Assembly (NCBI RefSeq): GCF_029893085.1 | Contig: NZ_JARXWI010000003.1 | Coordinates: 273,599 to 337,598, forward strand | Source of the DNA: Parabacteroides sp. PFB2-10 | Lineage (GTDB): Bacteria; Bacteroidota; Bacteroidia; Bacteroidales; Tannerellaceae | DNA length: 64,000 nt | Reading direction: 5' to 3' | Shown: positions 53,101 to 61,676 of the stretch, one piece after another | How the letters are laid out: each line of letters opens with the position of its first letter | How positions within the stretch are numbered: the stretch's first letter is position 1 | Notes under the pieces: generated by a model | Told to the model about the DNA's origin: nothing | Database searches by the model: none | The model's input: only the letters and a program-made list of their open reading frames with translations | Made by a program: the position numbers and the translations under genes

Positions 53101-54268
53101 TGGATCTAAAATAGACTCAAGCGATCCAGATCTGCACATACAACAGGAATTTACAGATTCAAATAATCCTCAGAAATTCATAACGAAATTGAACTATTTT
53201 ACCAACACACAGATGCGAATAAATGCGAACGCTTACGACGGTTCGAGTGGTCCCGTACGTTACGCTTATATCTATGTACCGGTTCAAAATGAACATGCGG
53301 ATAAAGTAACCTATCGGTTTACCTTTATGCAGTATGCTCCGGATGCCGCCGGTATCAGTATGCCGCCGATGTTTGTGACGCATAATTCGACAACAGCGGA
53401 TGGTGGAGCAGGGTCTCTTCCGTTGAATGTATTGAATGGATCTACAGTAGTGGTTCAGAGTTACACTTCGAATATCTTTACTAATGACGGGGCTCCGGAA
53501 GTGGTGGATGGTAAGTTAACCTATACATTAGCTCCGTTTACTGGCAAACCCGGCAGCTTCCGTGAATCTGTTGTTACATTAAAAGCAACCAGCGCACATG
53601 CAAACGCGGCAACCTATACGGTTACTATTCGTCAATATGCGGCGGATAATACGGCAGGGTTGAAATCTGATTTGCCTTCGTATCTTGGGTTTGGTAGTCC
53701 GGAAAGAATCGATTATACGCTGAACTATGATCTGTTACCCGGATCAGCAATAACAAATGTCACCTTTACCCCGGGTACAGGAACGACCGCGTGGATCACT
53801 GGCTTTGATACCACAACAGCAGGTGTTCTGACATTTGATGTGGCTGCGAATACCGGTGCTTCTGCTATTGATTATTCTCGCGAAGGGGTAATCACCATAA
53901 CAGTCTCAAACAGTAGTGCTGGCACATCGGCTATTTATTATATCAATGTGCGACAATATGCACGGGACATGGCATACGCAGATCGATCTTCTTTAACTTT
54001 TAATGGTACAACAGGTTCTACTGTTACCGGAATTGGAACTATTACATTAAAAAATGTTCCAGGACAAGCTACTATTAGTGTTAGTGGAAGAAACAGTACT
54101 GATGGGAATGCGACAATTACTAACTTAAAACTTAGTGGTAATACTATTACAATGACTGCCAATTGGGCAACTTCGACTTGTTCTTGTACCATATATGTTG
54201 ACATTGTAATTAATGCAGCTCCATACACTCAATACATTACAGTTCCTTTAATTGTAACGAGATCTTAA
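50126..54268 (+). CDS. 1380-aa BACON and tandem-repeat surface lipoprotein
   Basis: Large lipoprotein (Cys28 after MNTG). Residues about 35-120 are a BACON domain (MFISSDAANIPLTIKANCGW to VTQNGLSETG); about 120-325 hold two related beta domains. From about 330 there are nine tandem units of 96-120 residues, each closing with a variant of REAxITLKATNxHxN, YYxVTIRQYAPxAAG; unit ends fall near residues 420, 516, 629, 749, 855, 958, 1068, 1168 and 1275. A shorter, different C-terminal domain (1276-1380) has the only cysteine pair (CSC). The units resemble Ig-like beta sandwiches and would make a rod at the cell surface. Parts of the gene (about 52.0-52.7 kb and the last 300 bases) are visibly more A/T-rich. 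Repeat family not recognised; function unknown, adhesion is a guess. Confidence 0.85.
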   Translation: MTHKFKQFNIKVGLLLTLCLMVFMNTGCDEDDPTVSTSVEEMFISSDAANIPLTIKANCGWTANSDAEWLYLSQKSGRGTTDISMMVEALVSDKARTANITVSAENGNKTVIKVTQNGLSETGIRISPKTITIGAKPSQGNAFGVVTQYSDAVVSAEITAGESWIKDLMPTTAIDGYVKNVLYTFSATEHIDAYERVGKITVTVTFANQVHTEEITVIQNGLGAPNISTQERIYMMYNQTSYAQSLWVEDGDQTNVRYECHTSSAQSGTDGQTTPWITGATVTGDGMLELTTLPNSYDEVREGEVMIIAFRGAASVKTSIHVIQSGYKSAGANIPNALLTHDYKAATHQVPLNPINDSKLKVVANNATGGWVKDIKIDEEGVMSYALAAYDGASGSYREATITLEATNGHSNAVYYYVTVRQYAPEAAGICLPTSLMTHSSAAQTGVMPVNANYASKVEVVGVSQRTWLQHVRIFGTDLIYELTQYDGSAGDYREAIITLKATNDHANASYYYVTIRQYAPNAAGMNNTTQIVTFNSDGTTDETIYGEDQITTLPLNAINGSTLVIEDVSEKWVDIEGLDLKSEGNNKNYILSYGVAQFDGREGDMREAVITIKASNGHTNDAYYYIIIRQYAPLAAGISEYPTMVEHDYTANAQLFGGYDWYKLTLNALNSSTIELVSVDNVGYGTDWCLYSENWQIGNPNENEEIREYRFLYRLTEYNGEDGPYRDARFTFKATNSHNNPSYFYVVVRQYAPEYAGMMIDDKRVNLSSEAQIRTLRYTLLNGSEIIDLYKEPILAYGVNADWLNIEQFSEEGNYLEYRVEAYDGANGPFREGYICFVVGNDHINKMIYTVTIRQYAPDAAGISISEETICLSYQDWADQEISYEILNGSSIKSVKVRTNNNAEPNWLTADLDADGKLTYSVTKFAGGQAGDVREGYIDLVVTNSHNNAITYTIPIRQYAPKAAGMSVDTDVYVIPTAGALDFIVKYELLNGSKIDSSDPDLHIQQEFTDSNNPQKFITKLNYFTNTQMRINANAYDGSSGPVRYAYIYVPVQNEHADKVTYRFTFMQYAPDAAGISMPPMFVTHNSTTADGGAGSLPLNVLNGSTVVVQSYTSNIFTNDGAPEVVDGKLTYTLAPFTGKPGSFRESVVTLKATSAHANAATYTVTIRQYAADNTAGLKSDLPSYLGFGSPERIDYTLNYDLLPGSAITNVTFTPGTGTTAWITGFDTTTAGVLTFDVAANTGASAIDYSREGVITITVSNSSAGTSAIYYINVRQYARDMAYADRSSLTFNGTTGSTVTGIGTITLKNVPGQATISVSGRNSTDGNATITNLKLSGNTITMTANWATSTCSCTIYVDIVINAAPYTQYITVPLIVTRS

Positions 54269-54298
54269 TGCTGATTAAATCTTATTCTGTTTAATCTA

Positions 54299-54337
54299 CA
54301 GACCGTTGAAAGGCAGCTTTCAACGGTCTGTTTTTTT
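54299..54337 (+). terminator. Terminator of the repeat-lipoprotein operon
   Basis: GACCGTTGAAA pairs with TTTCAACGGTC around a short GGCAGC loop and is followed by seven T. Confidence 0.9.
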
Positions 54338-54422
54338 GTACTCCACACTGATTTTTGTAAAATAATCTTCAAGAAGGGTAAAGTTGTCTGCCGGAATCTG
54401 ACTGTTGACGATCGTCGACAGT

Positions 54423-54499
54423 ATTGTCGATAGTTGTCAGCAATATTGTCGACGGCTATCAGCAGTATTGTCGATAGCTATCGACAATCAGATTGTCGG
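54423..54499 (+). promoter_or_regulatory. Tandem ATTGTCG sites upstream of susC
   Basis: Four ATTGTCG half-sites start at 54423, 54445, 54467 and 54492, i.e. 22, 22 and 25 bases apart, about two helical turns. The third is part of a perfect 22-base palindrome (54467-54488) with half ATTGTCGATAG. Between them recur GTCAGCARTATTGTCGA-type units. Spacing and symmetry suit cooperative binding of a dimeric regulator. They lie about 130 bases upstream of the second SusC gene; the remaining bases to 54628 show only a weak -7-like TATATTTA at 54560. Confidence 0.6.
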
Positions 54500-54628
54500 T
54501 CAGATCCTTTTAACCATAAGAAACCCACCCTACCCCGCTGTCATTCCAATCTTTTTTCGTATATTTACCCCATCACCCCCTTTCAGAACCTGACTATGCA
54601 TTAGATACTTATAACAAAACCTTACCCT

Positions 54629-57397
54629 ATGAATGCTATGAAACAGTCTTTGGAGAAACTCCGTTATCTTTCCCTTTTGATCTATTATTTATTCTTTCTA
54701 TTATCAAAAGGAGTTGCCCAGGAAATAATCATCTTACCCGATACGGTTCGCTTAGATGAAGTGATCGTGGTGGGGTATGCCACCGGAAGCGAAGCGACCA
54801 TCTCGGGCGCAATCGATAAGGTAAAAGAAGAGGATATGAATCGAGGATTGATCACCACCCCTTTCGATGCACTCAGGGGACGGGTAACCGGACTATATAT
54901 CCCTCCGGCAAATAATGGACCGGCCGCGCTGGAGGCGGTGCGCATCCGGGGCACTACCTCGCTGACGGGCGGCAACGACCCATTGGTAATTATCGATGGC
55001 ATTTTCGGTGATCTCAGCCTGTTGCGCGCTGTTTATCCGGCAGATATCGAAAGCTTCACCGTATTGAAAGACGCTTCGGAAACGGCTCAGTACGGCTCGA
55101 GGGGTGCCTCGGGCGTGATCGAAGTCACCACCAAAAAGGGAAAAGCCGGATTGTTTAATATCACCTACGAGGGGAATTTCGGCATAAGCTCCGTAGCTCG
55201 CCACCTTCGGATGCTCTCGGGCGATGAATTCCGACAGGTAGCCCGTGAGCGACAGATAGAGATACTCGACCAGGGCTACAACACAAACTTCCTCGAAGAG
55301 ATCACGCAGACAGCCCTTTTGCAGACACATCATATCGCTTTTGGCGGCGGTTCGGAACACTCCAACTACCGAGCCTCGGTGGGATATGTCGATCAGCAGG
55401 GGGTGATACGCAATAACAGCTCGCGCAACTACACCGCCAAACTGGATATCACCCAGCGCGCCTTCAACAACCGGCTGACACTCGATATCGGCATGTTCGG
55501 CTCCCTCTTGGATATGCATTACCTGAACGACTACCAGAAGACCTTTTATTCGGCAGCCACCTTCAACCCCACCTTCCCCAATCACAAGAATCCGGAGACG
55601 GGTGGCTGGGACATGGTGACAACCGCCAGCCAGATCACCCACCCGATTGCCTGGATGGATGTGCAGGACGACGAAGCCAACGCGCTGGTCAATGCCCGGA
55701 TGCGTGTAGTAGTGCAACTGACAGATCATTGGAAATTGACCGGGTTCGGATCGTACACCTACAACTCCGTGGAGAACTCCCACTACAAACCGACCACCGT
55801 ATGGGGCGGCGGAGAGGCCTTCCGGGGTTTAAAAAAGACACAATCGCTGTTGGGCAACCTGATGATCCAATATAAAAAGGACTGGAGAGGCAACCACTTA
55901 GATATCCTGGCGCTTGCCGAAGCGCAGAAAACCACCCTGAGCGGATTTCACACCACGGTGACCAATTTCAAAACCAACCAGTATGGCTATCATAACCTGC
56001 AGGCTGGCGCTGTCCGTCTGTGGGAAGGCACGGCCTCTTACTTTGAAGATCCTCGTCTGGTATCCTTTCTGGGACGGGTCAATTATGTACATAAAGGGCG
56101 CTATATTGCCACCCTGAACGCACGGGCGGATGCCTCTTCCAAGATTGGTATCAACAACAAATGGGGCTTTTTCCCGTCGGCTTCGCTGGCATGGACGATG
56201 AGTGAAGAGGCGTTTATGAAACCGATCACCTGGCTCAACAACCTGAAACTACGGATTGGCTACGGCCTTTCGGGCAATCAGGATGCCATCCAGTCGTACA
56301 CCTCCATGCAATTGCTCAAGCCCAGCGGCGTGGTCTCCGCCGGAGGCGCTCCCACCGTAACCATGGGCCTGATTCGCAATGCCAACCCCGACCTGCGCTG
56401 GGAGGTGAAACATACCTTCAACAGCGGCTTCGACCTGGGCATTCTCGAAAACTGGCTGATGCTGAAAATGGACTATTATATCTCTCGCACACACGATATG
56501 CTCTACCTCTACGATGTGAGCGTGCCGCCTTTTGCCTACAACAAACTATTGGCCAATCTGGGATCCATGGAGAACAAAGGGTTGGAAGTGGCCTTAGGCA
56601 TAACGCCCTGGCAAACGGCTGATACGGAACTGCAGGTGAACGCTACCTTTTCCCGGCAAAAAAATAAATTATTATCGCTGAGCGGAACCTACCGGGGAGA
56701 GAAGATGTCGGCACCTGAACAGATGCCCATCACCAACCTCGACGGGGCAGGGTTCCACGGAGGCTATAACTATATCGTCTACCAGATCGTCGGCGAGCCG
56801 GTTGGCGTATTCTATCTTCCGAAATGCACCGGTCTGGAAGAGTTGCCGAATGGAGGCTACCGCTACGCGATTGCCGACCTGGATGGGGGAGGTGTCAACC
56901 TCGAAGAGGGGGGCGACCGTTACATTGCCGGACAGGCGATGCCCAAAGTCCTGATGGGTACCAATATCAGCTTTCGCCATAAGCGGCTGGATCTCTCCCT
57001 GCAGATCAACGGAGCCTTCGGGCATAAGATATACAACGGCACATCACTCACCTATATGAATATGAATATATTCCCTGACTATAATGTGATGCGCGAAGCG
57101 CCCCGGAGGCATATATACGACCAGACCGTCACGGACTACTGGCTGGAACGGGGCGATTATATCAACTTCGACTACCTGACCATTGGATGGAATGTGCCTT
57201 TAAGCGGCAGATTAAAGCCATACATCCAGTCGCTTCGCCTCTCGGGTTCGGTGAACAACCTACTAACCATCACCGGTTACTCCGGATTCTCCCCGATGAT
57301 CAATAGCTATGTGGTCAATAACACGTTGGGAACCGACGACAAACGCAATTACCCGGTCACCCGTTCCTACTCCATCGGACTCAGTATTAAATTCTAA
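54629..57397 (+). CDS. SusC-like TonB-dependent channel without N-terminal regulatory domain
   Basis: A 922-residue TonB-linked transporter. Signal peptide (about 1-31, LLIYYLFFLLSKGVAQ), then straight into the family signature VIVVGYATG (45-53) and plug (about 55-170; VRIRGTTSLTGGNDPLVIIDG, YGSRGASGVIEVTTKKGK), and a barrel ending YSIGLSIKF. The carboxypeptidase-regulatory-like domain seen in the other SusC of this window is missing, which explains the shorter length. Start at 54629; an ATG three codons later is equally possible. Its SusD partner follows 14 bases downstream. Ligand unknown; no enzyme genes nearby. Confidence 0.92.
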   Translation: MNAMKQSLEKLRYLSLLIYYLFFLLSKGVAQEIIILPDTVRLDEVIVVGYATGSEATISGAIDKVKEEDMNRGLITTPFDALRGRVTGLYIPPANNGPAALEAVRIRGTTSLTGGNDPLVIIDGIFGDLSLLRAVYPADIESFTVLKDASETAQYGSRGASGVIEVTTKKGKAGLFNITYEGNFGISSVARHLRMLSGDEFRQVARERQIEILDQGYNTNFLEEITQTALLQTHHIAFGGGSEHSNYRASVGYVDQQGVIRNNSSRNYTAKLDITQRAFNNRLTLDIGMFGSLLDMHYLNDYQKTFYSAATFNPTFPNHKNPETGGWDMVTTASQITHPIAWMDVQDDEANALVNARMRVVVQLTDHWKLTGFGSYTYNSVENSHYKPTTVWGGGEAFRGLKKTQSLLGNLMIQYKKDWRGNHLDILALAEAQKTTLSGFHTTVTNFKTNQYGYHNLQAGAVRLWEGTASYFEDPRLVSFLGRVNYVHKGRYIATLNARADASSKIGINNKWGFFPSASLAWTMSEEAFMKPITWLNNLKLRIGYGLSGNQDAIQSYTSMQLLKPSGVVSAGGAPTVTMGLIRNANPDLRWEVKHTFNSGFDLGILENWLMLKMDYYISRTHDMLYLYDVSVPPFAYNKLLANLGSMENKGLEVALGITPWQTADTELQVNATFSRQKNKLLSLSGTYRGEKMSAPEQMPITNLDGAGFHGGYNYIVYQIVGEPVGVFYLPKCTGLEELPNGGYRYAIADLDGGGVNLEEGGDRYIAGQAMPKVLMGTNISFRHKRLDLSLQINGAFGHKIYNGTSLTYMNMNIFPDYNVMREAPRRHIYDQTVTDYWLERGDYINFDYLTIGWNVPLSGRLKPYIQSLRLSGSVNNLLTITGYSGFSPMINSYVVNNTLGTDDKRNYPVTRSYSIGLSIKF

Positions 57398-57411
57398 AAT
57401 AAGCAAGTAGT

Positions 57412-59037
57412 ATGAAAAAAGAGCTATTATATATAGGAATAGGAATCCTGTTCGCTGGCTTTTCTGCCTGCGGTGACTTTCTTGAAGAGAAGCCGCGCGA
57501 CCAGATCCACGAGGAAGAGGCCTACCAGGATGCTACGAATCTGTACCTAAACACGGTAGCGACCCTCTACACCCATATTGGAGGAGACACATACAGCCAA
57601 GGGCTTCAAGGCACTTATCAAGGAGTATACGACCTGAACACCTTCACGACCGACGAGGCCATCATCCCGACACGCGGTGGCGACTGGTTCGACGGTGGAC
57701 TGTGGCAGGGATTGTTTTTACACAAATGGGGGACAAAGAATGACGCTTTATTGGCCACTTGGGAGTATCTCTACCGGGTGATCGTATTGAGCAACCGCTC
57801 GTTGGAGGTATTGGAGGCACACCGTTCGGTACTGACCGAGGGCGAATACAACGCCTATTATGCCGAAGTCCGTGCCTTCCGCGCGATGTATTATTATTAT
57901 CTCTTCGATCTCTTCGGGCATGTTCCCTTAGTACTTTCGTCGGATACGCCTATGAAAGAGGTATTGCAAAGCAGGCGTAGCGATGTGTTCCGTTTTGTGG
58001 TCGACGAACTTCAGGAGGTGCTCCCCTTTCTCTCTCGTCAGCGAAGCAACCGTTTCGGTGAATACTACGGGCGTGTAACCCGCCCTGTCGCCTGGTTTTT
58101 ATTGGCCAAGCTGGCATTGAATGCTGAGGTCTATACGCATGATAACTGGACAGACGGGAACCGTCCCGAGGGAAGCAACATCTATTTCACGATCGAAGGC
58201 GAGCAACTGAATGCCTGGGAAGCAACCATTGCCTACTGCGACTCCCTCGAACGAAGACACCGCCTGTCGGAAACCTACGAGGAGAATTTCGCCATCTTCA
58301 ACGAATCGTCTGTCGAGAATATCTTTATCATTCCGATGGATAAGAACCTATACCGCAACCAGATGCAATACCTTTTCCGCTCCCGCCATTATAATCACGG
58401 CAAAGCGTTGGGCATGGTCGGCGAAAACGGTTCGAGCGCGACCATTGAGGCGCTGCAAACCTTCGGATATGACAGCGAAACGGTCGATCCCCGCTTTGAG
58501 ATGTGTTATTACGCGGGGGTAGTCCGTGATCTGAAAGGGGATGCAGTACCATTGGACAACGGTGATATCCTGACCTATCTCCCCTGGGAAGTCAAATTGG
58601 ATCTTTCCGGAACAGCAGCGGAAAAGACCGCCGGCGCGCGCATGAAAAAGTATGAGATAGACCCGACATCGAGCAAAGACGGCAAACTCATGGACAATGA
58701 CATCGTACTCTTCCGCTTTTCCGACGCACTCCTAATGAAGAGCGAAGCCAAGGTGCGCAAAGGAGAGAACGGCGATGCGGAACTAAACCGGGTTCGTGCC
58801 CGGGTGGGCGCTGCCTCACGTGAGGCAACCCTTGAAAATATCCTGGCAGAGCGTCAATTGGAACTGGCCTGGGAAGGATGGCGGCGCCAGGATCTGGTGC
58901 GCTTCGGATTGTTCACCCGCGCATACAATAGCCGTCCGCAGCTCCCCGGCGAGGAGAACGGATACACCACTGTCTTCCCGATTCCTGAAAATGTATTGAT
59001 CTTAAACCCGAACCTAAGCCAGAATCCGGGGTATTAA
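57412..59037 (+). CDS. SusD-like nutrient-binding lipoprotein
   Basis: A 541-residue SusD/RagB lipoprotein: lipid Cys20 (GFSAC), then CGDFLEEKPRDQIHEEEAY typical of the family start, the YYAEVRAFRAMYYYYLFDLFGHVPLV helix (about 143-168), and the C-terminal LMKSEAKVRKGENGDAELNRVR and LAERQLELAWEGWRRQDLVRFG motifs. Works with the SusC encoded upstream as a hinged lid that captures a ligand. It converges with the methyltransferase gene with a 12-base gap. Confidence 0.93.
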   Translation: MKKELLYIGIGILFAGFSACGDFLEEKPRDQIHEEEAYQDATNLYLNTVATLYTHIGGDTYSQGLQGTYQGVYDLNTFTTDEAIIPTRGGDWFDGGLWQGLFLHKWGTKNDALLATWEYLYRVIVLSNRSLEVLEAHRSVLTEGEYNAYYAEVRAFRAMYYYYLFDLFGHVPLVLSSDTPMKEVLQSRRSDVFRFVVDELQEVLPFLSRQRSNRFGEYYGRVTRPVAWFLLAKLALNAEVYTHDNWTDGNRPEGSNIYFTIEGEQLNAWEATIAYCDSLERRHRLSETYEENFAIFNESSVENIFIIPMDKNLYRNQMQYLFRSRHYNHGKALGMVGENGSSATIEALQTFGYDSETVDPRFEMCYYAGVVRDLKGDAVPLDNGDILTYLPWEVKLDLSGTAAEKTAGARMKKYEIDPTSSKDGKLMDNDIVLFRFSDALLMKSEAKVRKGENGDAELNRVRARVGAASREATLENILAERQLELAWEGWRRQDLVRFGLFTRAYNSRPQLPGEENGYTTVFPIPENVLILNPNLSQNPGY

Positions 59038-59049
59038 AGGGGTATTTCT

Positions 59050-60234
59050 TTACTCCACATATAACACCAGCCCCTTGAGGTACTCGCCTTCGGGATGGTA
59101 GATATTCACCGGATGGTCGGCGGGTTGGGTGAGTTGATGGAGGATGCGCACATTGCGACCCGATTGGGCGGCAGCGCTAAAAACAGCCAGGCGGAAATTC
59201 TCTTTCGTTACTACTTGTGAGCAGGAGAAAGTAAACAGGATACCACCCGGTTTGATCTTCTCGAAAGCAATGGCATTGAGCTTGCGGTAGCCCTGCAGCG
59301 CGTTACGCAATACGTTTTTATGCTTGGCAAATGCCGGCGGATCGAGTATGATCAGATCGTATTGATTGTCTATCTTATCTAAGAATTTGAAGGCGTCTTC
59401 CGCAAAAGCCTGATGGCGCGAATCGCCCGGGAAATTCAGTTCAACGTTCTTATTGGTCATGGCAATCGCCTTGGCCGAGCTGTCGACGGAGTGTACCCGG
59501 TTGGCCTCTCCACGCATGGCGTAGAAAGAAAACCCTCCCGTATAACAAAACATATTCAACACATCACGCCCCTTTGAGTATTGCTCCAACAACGAACGGT
59601 TCTCGCGCTGGTCGATAAAGAAACCGGTCTTTTGTCCTTTCAGCCAGTCGACATGGAAAGAAAGACCATTCTCCATCGCTGTCTCATCGGCATGACCGCC
59701 AATCAGATAGCCGTCTTCCGAACCCAGGTTAGCTTTGTAAGGCAGGGTTGCCTCCGATTTATAATAAATATTCCGGATTTCATCGCCCATCACCGCCTGA
59801 ATGGCTTGTGCCACCTGCTCTCGTGCGTAATGCATGCCCACAGAGTGTGCCTGCACAACGGCCGTTGAGGCATAGACATCGACAATAAGCCCCGGCAGAT
59901 TATCGCCCTCTCCATGGATCAGACGAAAGGTATTGTTGTTTTCCGCACCGGCCAATCCCAACGCCCGGCGTAAGGTATAAGCCACCTCAATACGGTGTTT
60001 CCAGAACGCATCGTCAATAACAGCCGGCTCAAAAGAGAGTATACGCACCGCAATACTGCCGATCTGATAGTGCCCGACAGCCAGAAACTGCTTATGGACA
60101 CCATACACCTCCACCAATTCTCCCTCCTCCGGATCACCTTCAATCGATTGAATAGCTCCGGAAAACACCCAGGGATGAAAACGCAATAACGACTCCTCCT
60201 TTTTGGGTTTGAGGTGGACTTTCTTATAATTCAT
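59050..60234 (-). CDS. rlmI: RlmI-like 23S rRNA methyltransferase
   Basis: A 394-residue SAM-dependent methyltransferase. N-terminal PUA domain (about 1-75, RFHPWVFSGAI), EEHD-like middle, and a Rossmann methyltransferase domain (about 180-394) with NMFCYTGGFSFYA, ILDPPAFAKHK and FTFSCSQVV. This matches RlmI (396 aa in E. coli), which methylates C1962 of 23S rRNA at C5. Last gene of a three-gene operon, overlapping the exonuclease gene by four bases. Confidence 0.9.
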   Translation of the reverse strand: MNYKKVHLKPKKEESLLRFHPWVFSGAIQSIEGDPEEGELVEVYGVHKQFLAVGHYQIGSIAVRILSFEPAVIDDAFWKHRIEVAYTLRRALGLAGAENNNTFRLIHGEGDNLPGLIVDVYASTAVVQAHSVGMHYAREQVAQAIQAVMGDEIRNIYYKSEATLPYKANLGSEDGYLIGGHADETAMENGLSFHVDWLKGQKTGFFIDQRENRSLLEQYSKGRDVLNMFCYTGGFSFYAMRGEANRVHSVDSSAKAIAMTNKNVELNFPGDSRHQAFAEDAFKFLDKIDNQYDLIILDPPAFAKHKNVLRNALQGYRKLNAIAFEKIKPGGILFTFSCSQVVTKENFRLAVFSAAAQSGRNVRILHQLTQPADHPVNIYHPEGEYLKGLVLYVE

Positions 60235-60815
60235 CGTACGGAATTTAGTTTTTTGTAGATCTTCAGGCAGGCCCAGGCATCGAGGGCTGCATATTTCTGT
60301 TGCGGTTCGGTCAGGATCTCCGCGTCCCAGTTGGTCAACCGCTGACCTTTGGAAATCTTTTTGCCGAACAAGATGGCATATATCTTTTGCAGGCTGGCCT
60401 CTTCTATACCGAATTGGCCTACATAGTTTTGCAGATCCAGAAAACGCATCGGGGTCACCGTGGTGCGCTTACGGATCGCTCCGAAATCATCGCGTAGCGA
60501 TAGCCCTATCTTTAGGATATCTTCGCTTTTCAAGAAATTCTCCAAGGAGGGAGGAATACCGATCGTATTCAGGCGAAACAGGAAGCAGGCATCCTCAGTC
60601 GATATCTGCATCAGGGAGATCATATAACGCTGCCCCTTGCGAAAACTGGGACGCGTCTCCGTGTCAAACCCGACCATATCGAAATGTTGCAGGTACCCGA
60701 CAGCCTTATCACAATCACTCTCATTGGTGATCAGGATAATCCGGCCGGAAAATTCTTCAACTTCCAGGGCGGCTATTTCATCTTTCGATATGGTATGTGC
60801 ATACGGTTCTATCAT
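60231..60815 (-). CDS. RNase D-like 3'-5' exonuclease
   Basis: A 194-residue stand-alone DEDDy exonuclease domain: motif I FDTET (Asp51, Glu53), motif II around SLRDDFGAI, motif III YAALDAWACLKIY. It lacks the HRDC domains of RNase D and matches the single-domain 3'-5' exonucleases widespread in Bacteroidetes. Probably trims RNA (or DNA) 3' ends. Overlaps both neighbours by four bases (ATGA), so translation is coupled with the DUF5063 protein and the rRNA methyltransferase, hinting at RNA maturation. Confidence 0.9.
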   Translation of the reverse strand: MIEPYAHTISKDEIAALEVEEFSGRIILITNESDCDKAVGYLQHFDMVGFDTETRPSFRKGQRYMISLMQISTEDACFLFRLNTIGIPPSLENFLKSEDILKIGLSLRDDFGAIRKRTTVTPMRFLDLQNYVGQFGIEEASLQKIYAILFGKKISKGQRLTNWDAEILTEPQQKYAALDAWACLKIYKKLNSVR

Positions 60816-61384
60816 ATTTCTTCTTCAACAGATTCCAGGTTTTCATCCATGTCGTAACGTACGGCATGCAATGCTTTGAGCGCATTCAACGTCTGCTGTC
60901 CCCAATAAGAACGGAAATTCTCCCTGCAAACGGCCACTGCCTCCTGCATCACCTCTTCGATGCCCTGCCGAAAGAGAGAAACAAAGTTTCCTACATCCTG
61001 ATACACATCGGCGAGGTTTTCAGAGATAAAAGCCGCAATAGGCGTATCGCTGTATTGCATATCCGGGTGGAATGTCTCCAGGTAGGTGTCCTTATCGCCC
61101 AATAAATCGGCTATCCGGCTACGCACCGCCTCATACATATCCTCCGTTACGCTCAGCTCCAGATCGATATCTTCATCCGATGCCGCTTCCGGCAATAGAG
61201 AAGCCTTGAGGTAGAGCAACGGCAACAACTTAACCATCTTATCCACAAAGGCAAAACGATCCGCTTGTCCGGCAGTTTCCACGAAGGTACAATACTCCAG
61301 AGCAACAGTAACAAATTCCAATGTATTTCGGTCGTAAATAGGGTTATTTTCCTTCACCACACGTTCACTTTTGTATATTCTCAT
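60812..61384 (-). CDS. DUF5063 protein
   Basis: A 190-residue, largely helical, acidic protein (C-terminus DMDENLESVEEEI) of the DUF5063 family, without signal peptide or membrane segment. First gene of the operon with the exonuclease and RlmI-like enzyme, all linked by four-base overlaps. The conserved link suggests a cytoplasmic helper of RNA processing, but no function is established. TACTTTTG on the minus strand (plus 61398-61405) could be its -7 element. Confidence 0.85.
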   Translation of the reverse strand: MRIYKSERVVKENNPIYDRNTLEFVTVALEYCTFVETAGQADRFAFVDKMVKLLPLLYLKASLLPEAASDEDIDLELSVTEDMYEAVRSRIADLLGDKDTYLETFHPDMQYSDTPIAAFISENLADVYQDVGNFVSLFRQGIEEVMQEAVAVCRENFRSYWGQQTLNALKALHAVRYDMDENLESVEEEI

Positions 61385-61482
61385 TGAATTCCGAACGCAA
61401 AAGTACTAAACTTTTTAGAAAGAATGCAGGTGCAAATAATAAAGTAAGTAAAGAAACGATAAAGAAAGGCGAATAGCGAAAC

Positions 61483-61615
61483 TTACATTTTGTCAAAAAC
61501 GCAGGAGAAAATTTCCGAAATCCCGGGACTTTGGAGACAAACTCCCGGGAGAAACATTTTTTAACGTATCATATTGTAAAGCAAAAAGGCCTTTTTGCTA
61601 TCATTTTGTCAAAAA
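61483..61615 (+). repeat. Type II structured intergenic repeat, copy E
   Basis: A 133-base element with near-identical direct repeats at its ends (TTACATTTTGTCAAAAA and TATCATTTTGTCAAAAA). Contains GGGACTTTG/CAAACTCCC (one mismatch), the CTCCCGGGAGAAACATTTTT block and a palindrome GCAAAAAGGCCTTTTTGC. Situated 62 bases beyond the 3' end of the oxidoreductase gene. Confidence 0.8.
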
Positions 61616-61676
61616 GAAGATGTTGCCGTATAGGGGACTTTAGGGGGCAAAAAAGGGGAAGGTCACGAGGAGGGAA

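Noticed and set aside
54423..54499. CRISPR array
   Set aside because: Repeats are too short (about 7-11 conserved bases), spacing is 22-25 bases start to start with no spacers, and no cas genes are present.
54893..55783. 296-codon minus-strand frame opposite the second SusC gene
   Set aside because: Antisense shadow of the plug and barrel coding sequence.
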